64,000 bases of DNA from Rhodocyclaceae bacterium (lineage in GTDB: Bacteria > Pseudomonadota > Gammaproteobacteria > Burkholderiales > Ga0077523), in assembly GCA_020248405.1 (NCBI GenBank), contig JADCHQ010000003.1:107556-171555 (forward strand). The letters are read 5' to 3'. This document shows positions 9,198 to 20,926 of the stretch, piece by piece (within the stretch, counting starts at the first letter, position 1; each line of letters begins with the position of its first letter). The notes beneath the pieces were generated by a model. That model was not told where the DNA came from. It was given only the letters and a program-made list of their open reading frames with translations, and ran no database searches. The position numbers and the translations under genes are program-made.

Positions 9198-10760
9198 TCA
9201 ATGCCGGAAGTGGCGCACGCCGGTGAACACCATGGCGATGCCCCGCTCATCGGCGGCGGCGATCACCTCTTCGTCGCGCACGCTACCACCGGGCTGGATG
9301 ACCGCCGCGGCACCGGCATCGGCCACCACGTCCAGGCCGTCGCGGAACGGGAAGAAGGCGTCCGAGGCCACCACCGAATCCGCCAGGGACAGCCTGGCAT
9401 GGTCCGCCTTGATGGAGGCGATGCGCGCCGAGTCGATGCGGCTCATCTGGCCGGCACCCACGCCCAGGGTACGGCCGCCGCCACAGAACACGATGGCGTT
9501 TGACTTGACGAACTTCGCCACCCGCCAGGCGAACAGCAAGTCGGCCAGTTGCGCCTCGGTGGGTGCACGCCGGGTCACCACACGCAGGTCCGAGGCCGCC
9601 ACGTTGCGGGCGTCGGAATCCTGCACCAGAAGCCCCCCACCCACGCGCTTCAAGTCGAATGCATTGAAGCTCTCGCCGGGAGGCACCTCCAGCACCCGCA
9701 CCCCAGCCTTGGACGCCAGCACTTCCAGCGCGGCGGCATCGAAACCCGGCGCGATCAGCACCTCCACGAACTGGCTGATGACAGCCTCAGCCGCAACGCG
9801 GCCCACGGCGCGATTGAAAGCGATGATGCCGCCAAAAGCCGACGTGGGGTCTGTTTCGAAGGCGTTGCGGTAGGCCTGCGCGGGCGAGTGCGCCACGGCC
9901 ACGCCGCAGGGGTTGGCGTGCTTGACGATCACACACGCCGGCGCGTCGAAGCTGCGCACGCACTCCCAGGCGGCGTCGGCGTCGGCGATGTTGTTGTAGG
10001 AGAGATCTTTGCCCTGATGCTGCCGGTAGTGCGACAGGGTGCCGGGCGCGGGTTCCGCGTCACGGTAGAAAGCCGCCTGCTGGTGCGGGTTCTCGCCATA
10101 GCGCAATTGCTGCACCAGTTCGAAGGCGAGGTTCAGGCGCCGGGGAAAAGCTGTCCGGGTGCCCCCGGCGCCCACGGCCGTGAGGTAATTGGCGATGGCG
10201 CCGTCATAGCTGGCGGTGTGGCTGAAGGCTTTGCAGGCCAGCGCGAAGCGCGTCGCCGCGCTGACGTTGCCATCCGAGGCCTGCATCTCGGCCACCAGGG
10301 CAGCATAGTCGGCGGGGTCGGTGAGCACCGCCACATGGGCGTGGTTCTTGGCTGCAGCACGCACCATGGCCGGCCCGCCGATATCGATGTTCTCGATGGC
10401 CTCTTCGAGACTGCAGTCGCCCCGGGCCACCGTCTGGCGGAAGGGATACAGGTTTACGGCCACCACGTCGATGGTGCCGATGCCCGCCCCCGCCAGCGCG
10501 TCCATGTGCGCCGGCAGGTCGCGGCGCGCCAGGATGCCGCCGTGGATGCCGGGGTGGAGCGTCTTCACGCGGCCGTCGAGCATCTCCGGGAAGCCGGTGA
10601 CGTCGGCCACTTCCGTTACCGGGATGCCCGCCTCCGCCAGCAGCTGCGCGGTGCCGCCGGTGGACAGGATGCGATAACCGAAGGTCGCGAGCGCCCGGGC
10701 GAAGTCCACCGCACCGGTCTTGTCGGAGACGCTGATCAGCGCCTGTCGGGAATGGGCCAT
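9198..10760 (-). CDS. purH: Bifunctional AICAR transformylase / IMP cyclohydrolase
   Basis: A 520-residue fusion enzyme for the last two steps of IMP synthesis. The N-terminal MGS-like cyclohydrolase domain (residues about 1-200) starts [20 protein letters not shown] and contains [10 protein letters not shown] and [14 protein letters not shown]. The C-terminal AICAR transformylase domain includes [49 protein letters not shown] and [12 protein letters not shown]. The length matches the family (about 520-530). It sits between fis (13 bases) and purD (7 bases). Confidence 0.97.
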   Translation of the reverse strand: MAHSRQALISVSDKTGAVDFARALATFGYRILSTGGTAQLLAEAGIPVTEVADVTGFPEMLDGRVKTLHPGIHGGILARRDLPAHMDALAGAGIGTIDVVAVNLYPFRQTVARGDCSLEEAIENIDIGGPAMVRAAAKNHAHVAVLTDPADYAALVAEMQASDGNVSAATRFALACKAFSHTASYDGAIANYLTAVGAGGTRTAFPRRLNLAFELVQQLRYGENPHQQAAFYRDAEPAPGTLSHYRQHQGKDLSYNNIADADAAWECVRSFDAPACVIVKHANPCGVAVAHSPAQAYRNAFETDPTSAFGGIIAFNRAVGRVAAEAVISQFVEVLIAPGFDAAALEVLASKAGVRVLEVPPGESFNAFDLKRVGGGLLVQDSDARNVAASDLRVVTRRAPTEAQLADLLFAWRVAKFVKSNAIVFCGGGRTLGVGAGQMSRIDSARIASIKADHARLSLADSVVASDAFFPFRDGLDVVADAGAAAVIQPGGSVRDEEVIAAADERGIAMVFTGVRHFRH

Positions 10761-10773
10761 GATGCGCTGATCT

Positions 10774-11031
10774 CTACAGCAGGCCGTGGGCCTTGAGCTT
10801 TTTTCTCAGTGTATTGCGGTTCATGCCCAGCGCTTCGGCGGCGATGGTCTGGTTGCCACCGGAGTAGGCGAGGATCATCTCGAGCAGCGGCCGCTCCACG
10901 GCCTGGACCACCATGTCGTAGATCGGGCCGGGGCGCTCGCCGTCGAGATCGCGGATGTAGTTGTCCACCGCCCGGCGCACGCAGCGCGCCAGCTCGGTTT
11001 CGTCGATGGGGGGAGGGGCCTTGGCTCTCAA
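10774..11031 (-). CDS. fis: Fis-family nucleoid/transcription factor
   Basis: An 85-residue Fis-type DNA-bending protein. The C-terminal helix-turn-helix [27 protein letters not shown] is the family signature; the N-terminal half ([17 protein letters not shown]) is the dimerisation helix. The start is TTG at 11031: its TTGA overlaps the dusB stop and the frame has no suitable ATG. The dusB-fis order is classical in proteobacteria, where fis is expressed with dusB under growth-rate and stringent control; here purine genes follow, as in Pseudomonas. Confidence 0.93.
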   Translation of the reverse strand: MRAKAPPPIDETELARCVRRAVDNYIRDLDGERPGPIYDMVVQAVERPLLEMILAYSGGNQTIAAEALGMNRNTLRKKLKAHGLL

Positions 11032-12026
11032 GCGGCAAGTGCCTCGGGCAGCGCCGCGAAGCGCTCCGGATCGAGGAAGAAATCGTCCAGCGCGCGTAGT
11101 TGGGCTTCGGCGTCGGTCAGCACGTTGAAGGCCTGGCGCAAGCCTTCCGCGCTGTCGAGCGCACGCGCCGTCCAGCCCACGTGCTTGCGAGCCATGCGCA
11201 CCCCCGCCAGCTCACCGTAGAAGGCGTGCAGCGCCTGCACGTGGCTGCGCAGGATGCCGTGAATCTCGGCGCGCGGCGGCGGCGGCGGCAGGGTTCCTTC
11301 GCGCAGGAACTGGTCGATTTCGCGGAAAATCCACGGACGGCCCTGGGCGGCCCGGCCAATCATCACGCCGTCGGCGCCGGTGCGGGCCAGCACCTCGAGG
11401 GCCTTGCGCGGGGAATCAACGTCGCCGTTGGCGAGCACCGGGATGCACACCGCCGCTTTCACCGCCGCGATGGTGTCGTACTCGGCGCTGCCCTCGTAGA
11501 GATCGGCGCGGGTGCGGCCGTGCACGGCCAACAGGTGGACGCCGGCGGCTTCGGCGATGCGCGCCACGCGTACCGCGTTGCGGCTGGCACGATCCCAGCC
11601 GGTGCGGATCTTGAGCGTGACGGGCACCTCCACTGCCGCCACCACGGACTCCACGATGCGCGCCACCAGCGCCTCGTCGCGCAGCAGTGCGGAGCCCGCC
11701 GCCACGTTGCAGACCTTCTTCGCCGGGCAGCCCATGTTGATGTCGATGATCTGGGCGCCTTCGTCCACATTGAAGCGCGCCGCTTCGGCCATGGCCACCG
11801 GGTCCGCGCCGGCAATCTGCACCGCCACAGGCGCCACCTCGCCCTCGTGGTTGCGGCGGCGGCGGCTCTTCGGGGTATGACGCAAGCGGGGGTCGGAGGC
11901 CACCATCTCGGACACGGCATAGCCGGCGCCGAGAGACTTGCACAATTGCCGGAACGGCCGGTCGGTGACCCCGGCCATGGGCGCCAAGGCCAGCCTGTTG
12001 CGCAAGGGGTATTGACCTACCTGCAT
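11028..12026 (-). CDS. dusB: tRNA-dihydrouridine synthase B
   Basis: A 332-residue FMN enzyme that reduces uridines in the tRNA D-loop. The start ATG 12026 gives MQVGQYPLRNRLALAPMAGV, the normal N-terminus; the frame remains open to 12236 but that extension overlaps ubiH. Landmarks are APMAGVTDRPFR, IIDINMGCPAKKVCN (catalytic Cys100), KIRTGWD, VHGRTRADLYEG and ANGDVDSPRKAL, GVMIGRAAQGRPWIF. It is first in dusB-fis-purH-purD-hemF. A possible -10 element TACAAT is at 12068-12063 in the 103-base upstream gap, which also has a 6-base-pair leader hairpin (12060-12055 / 12045-12040). Confidence 0.95.
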   Translation of the reverse strand: MQVGQYPLRNRLALAPMAGVTDRPFRQLCKSLGAGYAVSEMVASDPRLRHTPKSRRRRNHEGEVAPVAVQIAGADPVAMAEAARFNVDEGAQIIDINMGCPAKKVCNVAAGSALLRDEALVARIVESVVAAVEVPVTLKIRTGWDRASRNAVRVARIAEAAGVHLLAVHGRTRADLYEGSAEYDTIAAVKAAVCIPVLANGDVDSPRKALEVLARTGADGVMIGRAAQGRPWIFREIDQFLREGTLPPPPPRAEIHGILRSHVQALHAFYGELAGVRMARKHVGWTARALDSAEGLRQAFNVLTDAEAQLRALDDFFLDPERFAALPEALAA

Positions 12027-12129
12027 GGCGTTGCACCGGCTGCCCAGGGCGAAAGGGCAGGTATTGTAATCACAAAGGCTCGCCGCTCGCCCTGCCCGCA
12101 CCGCGGTTGTGCGCGCCCGGCGAGGGCGC

Positions 12130-13257
12130 TCAGGAAATGCCCAGGGAGACCGTGCGAGCGAAGCCTGCGCGCAGCGGCGCTGCGAGGTCCAGGGCGGTGA
12201 GTCCCGCGCCGCGCAGGGTGGGCAGCAGCGGGGCATCAGCGGTGAACAGGCGCACCAGGCCTTCCGTGAAGGCGATGGTGGCGGTGCGGTCTGCGCGTCG
12301 TAGCGTCTCGAAGCGCCCGAGCGCCCCAGGGCCCTCGGCCAGCAGCAGTTCCACCGCCGCGTGCGCGTCGCGCAGCCCCAGGTTCAGGCCCTGGCCGGCC
12401 ACGGGATGAAGGGTCTGGGCGGCGTTGCCCAGCAGCAGCACGGCGCCGCGTGCGCGCGGGTGCGCGGTGCGCAGCGCAAGCGGCCAGGCGGCGCGGTCCG
12501 AAGCCGCAGTGAAGCGCCCCGCCCGCCAGCCGAAGGCTTCCTGCAGGGCCGCCAGGAACACCGGCTCCGGCAATGCGGCAAGGGCCTCGGCCCGGGCAGG
12601 GACGTCCACCCACACCAGGGCGTAGCCGCGGCCCCTTGGCAGCAACGCAAGCGGACCCGCCGGGGTGAAGCGCTCCCACGCCCTGCCCGAGGGTGGGAGG
12701 TCCGTCTCCACGCGCCCCACCAGCGCGCTGGCGCCGTAGTCTCGGGTGCGGATCTCGAAGCCGAGCTGTCCGGGCAGCGCTGCCCCGCCGTCGGCGATGA
12801 GGATCGCGTCGCAACTGACGTTGCCGGCGCCGGTGGAAACGGCCCAGCGATCCTGCTCGAAGGTGGCGCCCGTCACGGGCGCATCCCAGGTGATCTTTAC
12901 GCCGGCGGCGGGCAAGGCAGGTTCCAGGGCGCCCAGCAGGTCACGGTACCCCACCACGTGGCCCAGGGCTGGCAGACCGGCATCGGTGGCTTCCATGACG
13001 GTGCGGCCGAGCCGACCGCGCTGTGACACGTGAATGGACACGATGGGCGTGGCGATGGCGTCCACCGCAGGGCCCAGCCCGGCGGCGTCCATGAGCAGCC
13101 AGCTGTTGCGCGACAGTGCCAGGGTGCGGTCGCCGGCCTCGCCGCCCCTCGGCCTGGCCTCGAATTGCGCCACCGACAGTCCCGCGCGGGCCGCCGCCAG
13201 CGCGGTGAAGCGTCCCACCGGGCCGCCGCCCGCCACCACCACCTGGAAATGCTCCAC
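12130..13257 (-). CDS. UbiH/UbiF/VisC-family FAD monooxygenase (ubiquinone ring hydroxylase)
   Basis: A 375-residue FAD-dependent hydroxylase of the ubiquinone family. It has the Rossmann motif VVVAGGGPVGRFTALAAA, a GDRTLALS segment, a second nucleotide motif CDAILIADGGAALPG, and the FAD-ribityl motif LLLGNAAQTLHPVAGQGLNLGLRD. I start it at GTG 13257 (MEHFQVVVAGG), which has GAGG upstream, overlapping the pepP stop; a longer frame begins inside pepP. It probably hydroxylates a ubiquinone precursor ring, like UbiH. UbiH, UbiF and UbiL/UbiM paralogues cannot be separated by eye, so I give no symbol. Confidence 0.9.
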   Translation of the reverse strand: MEHFQVVVAGGGPVGRFTALAAARAGLSVAQFEARPRGGEAGDRTLALSRNSWLLMDAAGLGPAVDAIATPIVSIHVSQRGRLGRTVMEATDAGLPALGHVVGYRDLLGALEPALPAAGVKITWDAPVTGATFEQDRWAVSTGAGNVSCDAILIADGGAALPGQLGFEIRTRDYGASALVGRVETDLPPSGRAWERFTPAGPLALLPRGRGYALVWVDVPARAEALAALPEPVFLAALQEAFGWRAGRFTAASDRAAWPLALRTAHPRARGAVLLLGNAAQTLHPVAGQGLNLGLRDAHAAVELLLAEGPGALGRFETLRRADRTATIAFTEGLVRLFTADAPLLPTLRGAGLTALDLAAPLRAGFARTVSLGIS

Positions 13258-13270
13258 CGCCCCGGCCGCC

Positions 13271-14596
13271 TCAGCCGCGACCGACGATGGCTTCCACATC
13301 GGCCACGGACTTGGGTGTGGCGGCGGTGAGGATCTCGCACCCGTCCGCGGTGACCAGGGCATCGTCCTCTATGCGCACGCCGATGTTCCAGAGGGTTTCC
13401 GGAACGCTGTCGGCGGGCCGGATGTAGCAGCCCGGCTCCACGGTAAGCACCATGCCGGGCTCCATCGGCCGCCACGCGCCATCGCGCTTGTAGTCGCCCG
13501 CGTCGTGCACGTCCAGCCCCAGCCAGTGGCCGGTGCGGTGCATGTAGAAGCGGCGGTAATCGCCCGACTCGATCACCGACTCGGGCGAGCCTTTGCATAG
13601 CCCAAGATCGACGAAGCCGCGCGCCAGCACCGCCAGTGCCGCCTCGTGGGGTTGCTCCCAGTGATTGCCGGGCTTCACGGCGTCGATGGCGGCTGCTTGC
13701 GCGGCGAGCACCAGCTCGTAGACGTCGCGCTGCGCGCCGCTGAAGCGGCCGTTCACGGGAAAGGTGCGGGTGATGTCGGAGGCATAGCCCTCCAGCTCGC
13801 AGCCCGCATCGATGAGCAGCAGGTCCCCGTCCTCGAGGCGGCGGCGGTTCTCCACGTAGTGCAGTACGCAGGCGTTCGGCCCGGAGGCCACGATGCTGGG
13901 GTAGGCGGGCGAGAGGGACCCGCCGGACAGGAACTCGTGCAGCAGCTCGGCTTCCACCTGGTACTCGAACAGTCCGGGGCGGGTTGTTCGCATGGCACGC
14001 TCGTGGGCGCGCGCCGAAATTGCCGCGGCGCGGCGCATGGCGTCGAGCTCAGCGGCGTCCTTCAGCAGGCGCATCTCGTCGAGGATGCGGCGCACGTCGC
14101 GGATCTCGCCGGGCGCGGTCACGCCGCTGCGGGCCAGTGCGCGCACGCGGTTGATCCACTCGATGAGCCGGCCATCCCAGGCTGCGTCGCTGCCCACGTC
14201 CGCGTACAGGGCAGGCTGGTCGGAGAGCAGGCGGGTCATGGCCTTGTCGAGCTCGCCGATGGGTCTGGCCTCGTGCACGCCGAAGGCGTCGCGGGCCGCC
14301 TCGGGGCCGAAGCGATAGCCGTCCCAGATCTCGCGCTCCATGTCCTTGGGACGGCAGAACAGGATGCTGCGCGGTTGCTCCCCGGCCACCAGCACGAGAA
14401 CGGACTCGGGTTCGGTGAAGCCAGTCAGGTAATAAAAGTAGCTGTCGAATCGGAAGGGGTGCTGCACATCGCGATTGCGAGTGCGCTCCGGTGCCGTGCC
14501 GATGACGGCGACTCCCTGTCCCATGGCGGCGGCGAGGCGCCGGCGGCGGTCGGCGAAGGGGGCGAGCGAGGCGGGGGTTTGGAGGGGAGCGTTCAT
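13271..14596 (-). CDS. pepP: Xaa-Pro aminopeptidase P
   Basis: A 441-residue cytoplasmic metallopeptidase that releases N-terminal residues before proline. The N-terminal creatinase-like domain includes RNRDVQHPFRFDSYFYYLTG. The C-terminal pita-bread domain carries the dinuclear metal ligands: Asp in LLIDAGCELEGY and ASDITRTFP, His in HRTGHWLGLDVHD, Glu in MVLTVEPGCY and Glu in VRIEDDALVT. Start ATG 14596; the upstream open frame overlaps murU and was rejected. PepP upstream of UbiH-type genes is a conserved proteobacterial arrangement (pepP-ubiH). Confidence 0.95.
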   Translation of the reverse strand: MNAPLQTPASLAPFADRRRRLAAAMGQGVAVIGTAPERTRNRDVQHPFRFDSYFYYLTGFTEPESVLVLVAGEQPRSILFCRPKDMEREIWDGYRFGPEAARDAFGVHEARPIGELDKAMTRLLSDQPALYADVGSDAAWDGRLIEWINRVRALARSGVTAPGEIRDVRRILDEMRLLKDAAELDAMRRAAAISARAHERAMRTTRPGLFEYQVEAELLHEFLSGGSLSPAYPSIVASGPNACVLHYVENRRRLEDGDLLLIDAGCELEGYASDITRTFPVNGRFSGAQRDVYELVLAAQAAAIDAVKPGNHWEQPHEAALAVLARGFVDLGLCKGSPESVIESGDYRRFYMHRTGHWLGLDVHDAGDYKRDGAWRPMEPGMVLTVEPGCYIRPADSVPETLWNIGVRIEDDALVTADGCEILTAATPKSVADVEAIVGRG

Positions 14597-14603
14597 GGAT
14601 GAA

Positions 14604-16315
<1,712 letters not shown>

Positions 16316-16398
16316 AGATTCCGGGTAAAGGGCAGGCGGCTGGATTGCCGAGACTAAGCTATCGTGCGATTTTACGGCGTCTGTCTCGTGACCCTCTC

Positions 16399-18660
16399 AT
16401 GATCTTTCCCCTGCGCTTGCTCGCCGCCGTGGTCCTCGCCGGGCCGCTGCTGGCTCTGGCGCAGCAGCCCGGCCTCAAGCTCAAGCCCCAATCCTTCCTG
16501 TTGAGTTCGCCGGAAGAAGACGCGGGCACCGACCCCATCCTTTTTCTGGAAGCCGACGCGCTTGCCGGCCGGACGGATGAGCGGATGGATGCCCGGGGGC
16601 GCGTGAAACTGCGCAGCCGCGGGCGGGTGCTGTCGGCAGACGCCCTGAGTTACGACGTGCGCGGTGAGCAGGTGGAGGCCACGGGGAACGTGCGGCTTGA
16701 CCGGCGCGGAGACATACTGGACACGGACCGCCTGGTCTTCGACCTGCGCAACGACAGCGGCTCGGCGGATTCGTCGGAGTATTTTTTCCGCGATCTCAAG
16801 GCGCGCGGCAAAGCCGACAAGTTATGGCTCGACAGCCGCAACCGCTACCGCGCCGAGGGCACCACCTACAGCACCTGCCAGGTGCCCGAGAAGCAGTGGT
16901 ACCTGGCGCTGCGCAAGCTCAACATCGACCGGGACAAGGAAAAAGGCACCGCCCATGGAGCCACCCTGCGGGTGCGTGAAGTGCCCGTTCTCTACCTCCC
17001 CTGGCTTGAATTCCCCTTGTCGGATGCCCGCAAGACCGGGCTGCTGAGCCCTTTTTGGGGCACGTCTGGTCGAAGTGGATTCGAGTTCACGCAACCCATC
17101 TATCTCAACCTGGCGCCCAATTACGATGCCACCATCTCGCCGCGGCTGCTCGCCAAGCGTGGCTTGATGCTGAACAGCGAGGTGCGCTACATGACGCGCG
17201 ACTTGAACGGTATTTTCCTCGGCCAGTATTTGGAGAACGACCGGGAGCGCCAGGGGGAAACCCGTTACGGTTTGTCCCTGCGGCACAACCAGATGCTCTC
17301 GCCACGAGTCAGTTTTTTCGCCAACTTGCAGAAGGTCTCGGACGACAATTACTTCGTCGATCTTTCCAACCGCCTGACGGTCACCGCCCAGACCAACCTG
17401 CCGCGCGACGCCGGGATTTCCTACAACGGCGGCTGGTGGAACGCGCTGGTGCGCACCCAGACCTTCCAGACTTTGCAGGACCCGAAGGCACCCATCACCC
17501 CGCCCTATTTCCGCCTGCCGCAAGTGACGTTTAACGCCCAGGGGACCAACGTGCGCGGCCTGGACGTGGGAATGCAGGCCGAATACGTGAACTTCTCCCA
17601 CCCGACGCTCATCACCGGACAGCGCGTCATCGCTTACCCGAGCATCAGCTACCCGCTCCAGACCGCCTTCGTCAACGTGGTGCCCAAGTTGGGGCTGCAC
17701 TACACCGCATACGATTTGACCAGCCAGGGGGTTTCCGACGCCACCCGCACACTGCCCATCTTCAGCCTGGACAGCACCGTAACCTTCGAGCGCACCACGC
17801 GCCTGAATGGCAGCGCTTACATCCAGACCCTGGAGCCGCGGCTCCATTACACCTACATCCCCTACCGCGACCAGAGCCGGTTGCCCGTGTTCGACACCGG
17901 CGTGGCTGACTTCAACCTGGCCCAGATCTTCACCGAGAACCAATTCGTGGGGGGCGATCGCATCAACGACGCCAACCAGTTCACGGCCGCGCTGTCGTCG
18001 CGCTTCATCGACCCCAGCAGTGGACAGGAGCGCCTCAAGGCAACGGTGGCGCAGCGCTTCTATCTCTCCCCGCAGCGGGTCACGCTCGAGAGCACGCTTC
18101 CCGGCTCGGCAGTGAGCAGCTCGTCCGGCGCTGTTGCGCCCACCCAGAACCGCTCGGACTTGCTCCTGGCACTGAGCGGGCGCCTGTCTGAAGCCTGGTA
18201 TCTGGACGCCGCCATGAGGCTCGACATCAGCGAAAACCGCCCGGACCGGCAGTCCTATACGGCGCGCTACAGCCCCAGGCCTGGCGCGACGCTCAACATT
18301 GGCTATCGCCACCTGCGCGGCAGCTATGAGCAGGTGGACATGTCCGGCCAGTGGCCCCTCACGGAGCGCTGGTATGGTGTGGGCCGATATACATACTCGC
18401 TGCTGGACCAGCGCGCCGTCACCACGGTTGCCGGCCTCGAATACAATGCCGATTGCTGGTTGGCGCGATTGGTGGTGCAGGAATTCGCCACCTTCACCGG
18501 GGTGTCGAACCGCGCGATTTACTTGCAGGTTGAATTGAGCGGTCTGTCGAGTCTCGGATCCAACCCGCTGGGCGTGCTGCGGCAAAACGTGATCGGGTAC
18601 CAGCGCGTCAACACCCTCAACCAGGGCCAGTACCAGGACGACTACTATCCCTCCCAGTGA
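16399..18660 (+). CDS. lptD: LPS-assembly protein LptD
   Basis: A 753-residue outer-membrane protein that inserts lipopolysaccharide into the outer leaflet with LptE. A signal peptide (MIFPLRLLAAVVLAGPLLALA) starts at ATG 16399; an in-frame start at 16345 would put basic residues before it and is less likely. Residues about 45-140 are the periplasmic LptA/OstA beta-jellyroll (ILFLEADALAGRTDERMDARG), and the rest forms the beta-barrel. The mature protein has only two cysteines, Cys160 (STCQVPEKQWYLALR) and Cys686 (YNADCWLARL), against four in E. coli. surA follows directly, overlapping or within 17 bases depending on the start. Confidence 0.95.
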   Translation: MIFPLRLLAAVVLAGPLLALAQQPGLKLKPQSFLLSSPEEDAGTDPILFLEADALAGRTDERMDARGRVKLRSRGRVLSADALSYDVRGEQVEATGNVRLDRRGDILDTDRLVFDLRNDSGSADSSEYFFRDLKARGKADKLWLDSRNRYRAEGTTYSTCQVPEKQWYLALRKLNIDRDKEKGTAHGATLRVREVPVLYLPWLEFPLSDARKTGLLSPFWGTSGRSGFEFTQPIYLNLAPNYDATISPRLLAKRGLMLNSEVRYMTRDLNGIFLGQYLENDRERQGETRYGLSLRHNQMLSPRVSFFANLQKVSDDNYFVDLSNRLTVTAQTNLPRDAGISYNGGWWNALVRTQTFQTLQDPKAPITPPYFRLPQVTFNAQGTNVRGLDVGMQAEYVNFSHPTLITGQRVIAYPSISYPLQTAFVNVVPKLGLHYTAYDLTSQGVSDATRTLPIFSLDSTVTFERTTRLNGSAYIQTLEPRLHYTYIPYRDQSRLPVFDTGVADFNLAQIFTENQFVGGDRINDANQFTAALSSRFIDPSSGQERLKATVAQRFYLSPQRVTLESTLPGSAVSSSSGAVAPTQNRSDLLLALSGRLSEAWYLDAAMRLDISENRPDRQSYTARYSPRPGATLNIGYRHLRGSYEQVDMSGQWPLTERWYGVGRYTYSLLDQRAVTTVAGLEYNADCWLARLVVQEFATFTGVSNRAIYLQVELSGLSSLGSNPLGVLRQNVIGYQRVNTLNQGQYQDDYYPSQ

Positions 18661-18677
18661 TCGAGGCGCCCATCGCC

Positions 18678-19970
18678 ATGAAGCCATGTTTTCCCTTCGC
18701 AGCAGCCGCAGTCCTCGTCTCCCTTTTTTCGGCAGGACATGCCGCTGATCCCAAGCGCCTTGATCGAGTGGTGGCCGTCGTCAACAACGAGGTGATAACC
18801 CGGCTCGAACTCGACGAGCAGGTTCGCATCGCCTCCCGGCAACTGCTTCGCCAGGGTACCCCGCTGCCTCAGCAGCAATTGCTCGAGAGGCAGTTGCTGG
18901 AGCGCATGATCACCACCCGCATTCTTAACCAGGCAGGGCGCGATACGGGGGTGCGGGTGGATGACACCCAGCTCGACCGCGCCGTGACCCGGCTTGCCCA
19001 AGAGAACCGCATGTCCGCAGCCGAGTTTCGCACTGTCCTGGAGCAGGACGGCGTGGAGTACGGCGCATTCCGCGAGCAGGTTCGCGCCGACATCGTTGCC
19101 TCGCGGCTGCGCGATCGTGAGGTGGAGAGCCGCATCACGGTGTCGGACGCCGAGGTGGAGGGTTATTTGCGCAATCAGGCGGTGTCCGGCAGGAACGACG
19201 AGTTCAATCTGCTGCACATCCTAATCACCGTTCCCGAAGCCTCGGGTCCGGAGGCCATTCAGGCCCGTCGCGCGCGTGCCGAGGAGGTCATGGCGCGGCT
19301 GCGCAAGGGTGAGGATTTCAAGCAGGTATCCGCCTCCTTCTCCGACGCGCCCAACGCGATTCAGGGCGGCGACCTGGGCTGGCGCAACACGGGCCGGTTA
19401 CCGAATATCTTCGCCCAGGCCGTCGTGGGCATGAAGCCAGGCGAGATCTCCCCCGTGTTGCGAAGCCCGAACGGCTTTCACATACTGAAGCTGGTGGATC
19501 GTCGCGGCAGCGTGCAGCAGGTGGTGGTGGAGCGCACGCGCGCGCGCCACATCCTCATCCGTCTCAATGAAGTGGTGGCGGAGGCCGATGCCGTGCGCCG
19601 CCTGCAACAGATCCGCGACCGGATATTGCAAGGCGAGGATTTCGCCGAGATGGCCCGCGCCAGTTCGGAGGATGGGTCGGCCTCGCGTGGTGGAGATCTC
19701 GGCTGGCTGTCCCCCGGTGACACGGTGCCGGAGTTCGAGCAAGCCATGAACGCGCTCAAACCGGGCGAATTAAGCGGGCCGGTGCAGTCCCCTTTCGGTT
19801 GGCATCTCATTCAGGTGGTGGAACGGCGCACGGAAGACCTTACCGCGGAGCGCCAGCGGCAGGTGGCCCGGCAGGCTATCAAGGCGCGCAAGACCGACGA
19901 GGCGTTCACCGAATGGGTTCGTCAGCAGCGCGACCGCGCTTACGTGGACTTGCGCCTGGAAGAGCGTTGA
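18678..19970 (+). CDS. surA: Periplasmic chaperone / peptidyl-prolyl isomerase SurA
   Basis: A 430-residue chaperone that escorts outer-membrane beta-barrels, including LptD, to the BAM complex. A signal peptide ends near FSAGHA-ADP. The N-terminal SurA domain starts RLDRVVAVVNNEVITRLELDEQ. Two parvulin domains follow: the first around FNLLHILITVPEAS...DFKQVSASFSDAPNAIQGGDLGW and the second around RARHILIRLNEVV...FAEMARASSEDGSASRGGDLGW. I choose ATG 18678 with GAGG upstream; a GTG at 18657 overlapping the lptD stop is the alternative. The pdxA start overlaps its stop (TTGA). Confidence 0.95.
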   Translation: MKPCFPFAAAAVLVSLFSAGHAADPKRLDRVVAVVNNEVITRLELDEQVRIASRQLLRQGTPLPQQQLLERQLLERMITTRILNQAGRDTGVRVDDTQLDRAVTRLAQENRMSAAEFRTVLEQDGVEYGAFREQVRADIVASRLRDREVESRITVSDAEVEGYLRNQAVSGRNDEFNLLHILITVPEASGPEAIQARRARAEEVMARLRKGEDFKQVSASFSDAPNAIQGGDLGWRNTGRLPNIFAQAVVGMKPGEISPVLRSPNGFHILKLVDRRGSVQQVVVERTRARHILIRLNEVVAEADAVRRLQQIRDRILQGEDFAEMARASSEDGSASRGGDLGWLSPGDTVPEFEQAMNALKPGELSGPVQSPFGWHLIQVVERRTEDLTAERQRQVARQAIKARKTDEAFTEWVRQQRDRAYVDLRLEER

Positions 19971-20926
19971 GTCGCGCGCCAGTCGCGCTGACGGCCGGAG
20001 AGCCAGCCGGCATTGGTCCTGAGTTGTGCGCGGCGATGGCGGTGGAGGGGCTTCCCATAGTGCTGGTGGGGGACCGCGGGTTGTTCGAGTCGCGCGCCGC
20101 ATGTTTTGGCCTGACGCTTGATCTGCCCGATTGGCGCGAAGGTGGCCCGACGCCCGCAATACTGCACCTGCCCATGGCCGCGCGTTGCATCGCGGGCGTT
20201 CCTGATCCCACCAACGCGCCGTGGGTCGTGTCTCTGATCGATTGCGCCCTCGACGGCTGTGTGCGTGGCGAGTTTTCCGCGCTCACGACCGGGCCTGTGC
20301 AGAAGTCGGTTATTGCGCAGGCGGGAATCCCCTTCTCCGGCCACACCGAGTATCTGGCGGGCCGCCTGGGGGTCCGGCGTGTGGTGATGCTGCTCGTGGG
20401 TGGCGGGCTTCGAGTAGCCCTCGCCACCACCCATTTGCCGCTGCGTGCGGTGGCCGATGCAATCAACCAGGATGCGCTCGAGCAGACGCTGCGCATCCTC
20501 GCACGCGGCTTGCGGGAACGCTTCGGAATTCCTGCCCCCCGTATCCTCGTGGCAGGGGTCAACCCGCATGCTGGCGAGTCCGGCCATTTGGGGCGGGAGG
20601 AAATCGAGGTCATCGCGCCGGTTGTGGAGCGCTTGCGCTCTCAAGGCATGCAACTGGAAGGGCCGTTGCCCGCCGACACTCTGTTCCAGCAGCGGTATCT
20701 GGAGCGCGCCGATGCGGTGCTTGCCATGTACCACGACCAGGGTTTGCCCGTGCTCAAGCACGCGAGTTTCGGGGCGGGTGTGAACGTGACCCTCGGCCTG
20801 CCGGTGATTCGCACTTCTCCCGACCATGGCACGGCGCTTGATCTTGCCGGCACGGGCCGCGCCGATGCCGGCAGCCTGAGGGCAGCGGTATCCATGGCGC
20901 TGGGCATGACAGATCTCGCGCCGTGA
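19967..20926 (+). CDS. pdxA: 4-hydroxythreonine-4-phosphate dehydrogenase
   Basis: A 319-residue NAD-dependent enzyme of pyridoxal phosphate synthesis. Landmarks are VALTAGEPAGIGPELCA, LTTGPVQKSVI, FSGHTEYLAGRLG (metal-binding His126), GVNPHAGESGHLGREE, GPLPADTLFQQRY, AMYHDQGLPVLKH and IRTSPDHGTALDLAGTG. The start is TTG at 19967, overlapping the surA stop as TTGA; the open frame extends further upstream inside surA, but the enzyme's N-terminus fits only here. surA-pdxA-rsmA is a conserved proteobacterial order. Confidence 0.94.
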   Translation: MSRAPVALTAGEPAGIGPELCAAMAVEGLPIVLVGDRGLFESRAACFGLTLDLPDWREGGPTPAILHLPMAARCIAGVPDPTNAPWVVSLIDCALDGCVRGEFSALTTGPVQKSVIAQAGIPFSGHTEYLAGRLGVRRVVMLLVGGGLRVALATTHLPLRAVADAINQDALEQTLRILARGLRERFGIPAPRILVAGVNPHAGESGHLGREEIEVIAPVVERLRSQGMQLEGPLPADTLFQQRYLERADAVLAMYHDQGLPVLKHASFGAGVNVTLGLPVIRTSPDHGTALDLAGTGRADAGSLRAAVSMALGMTDLAP

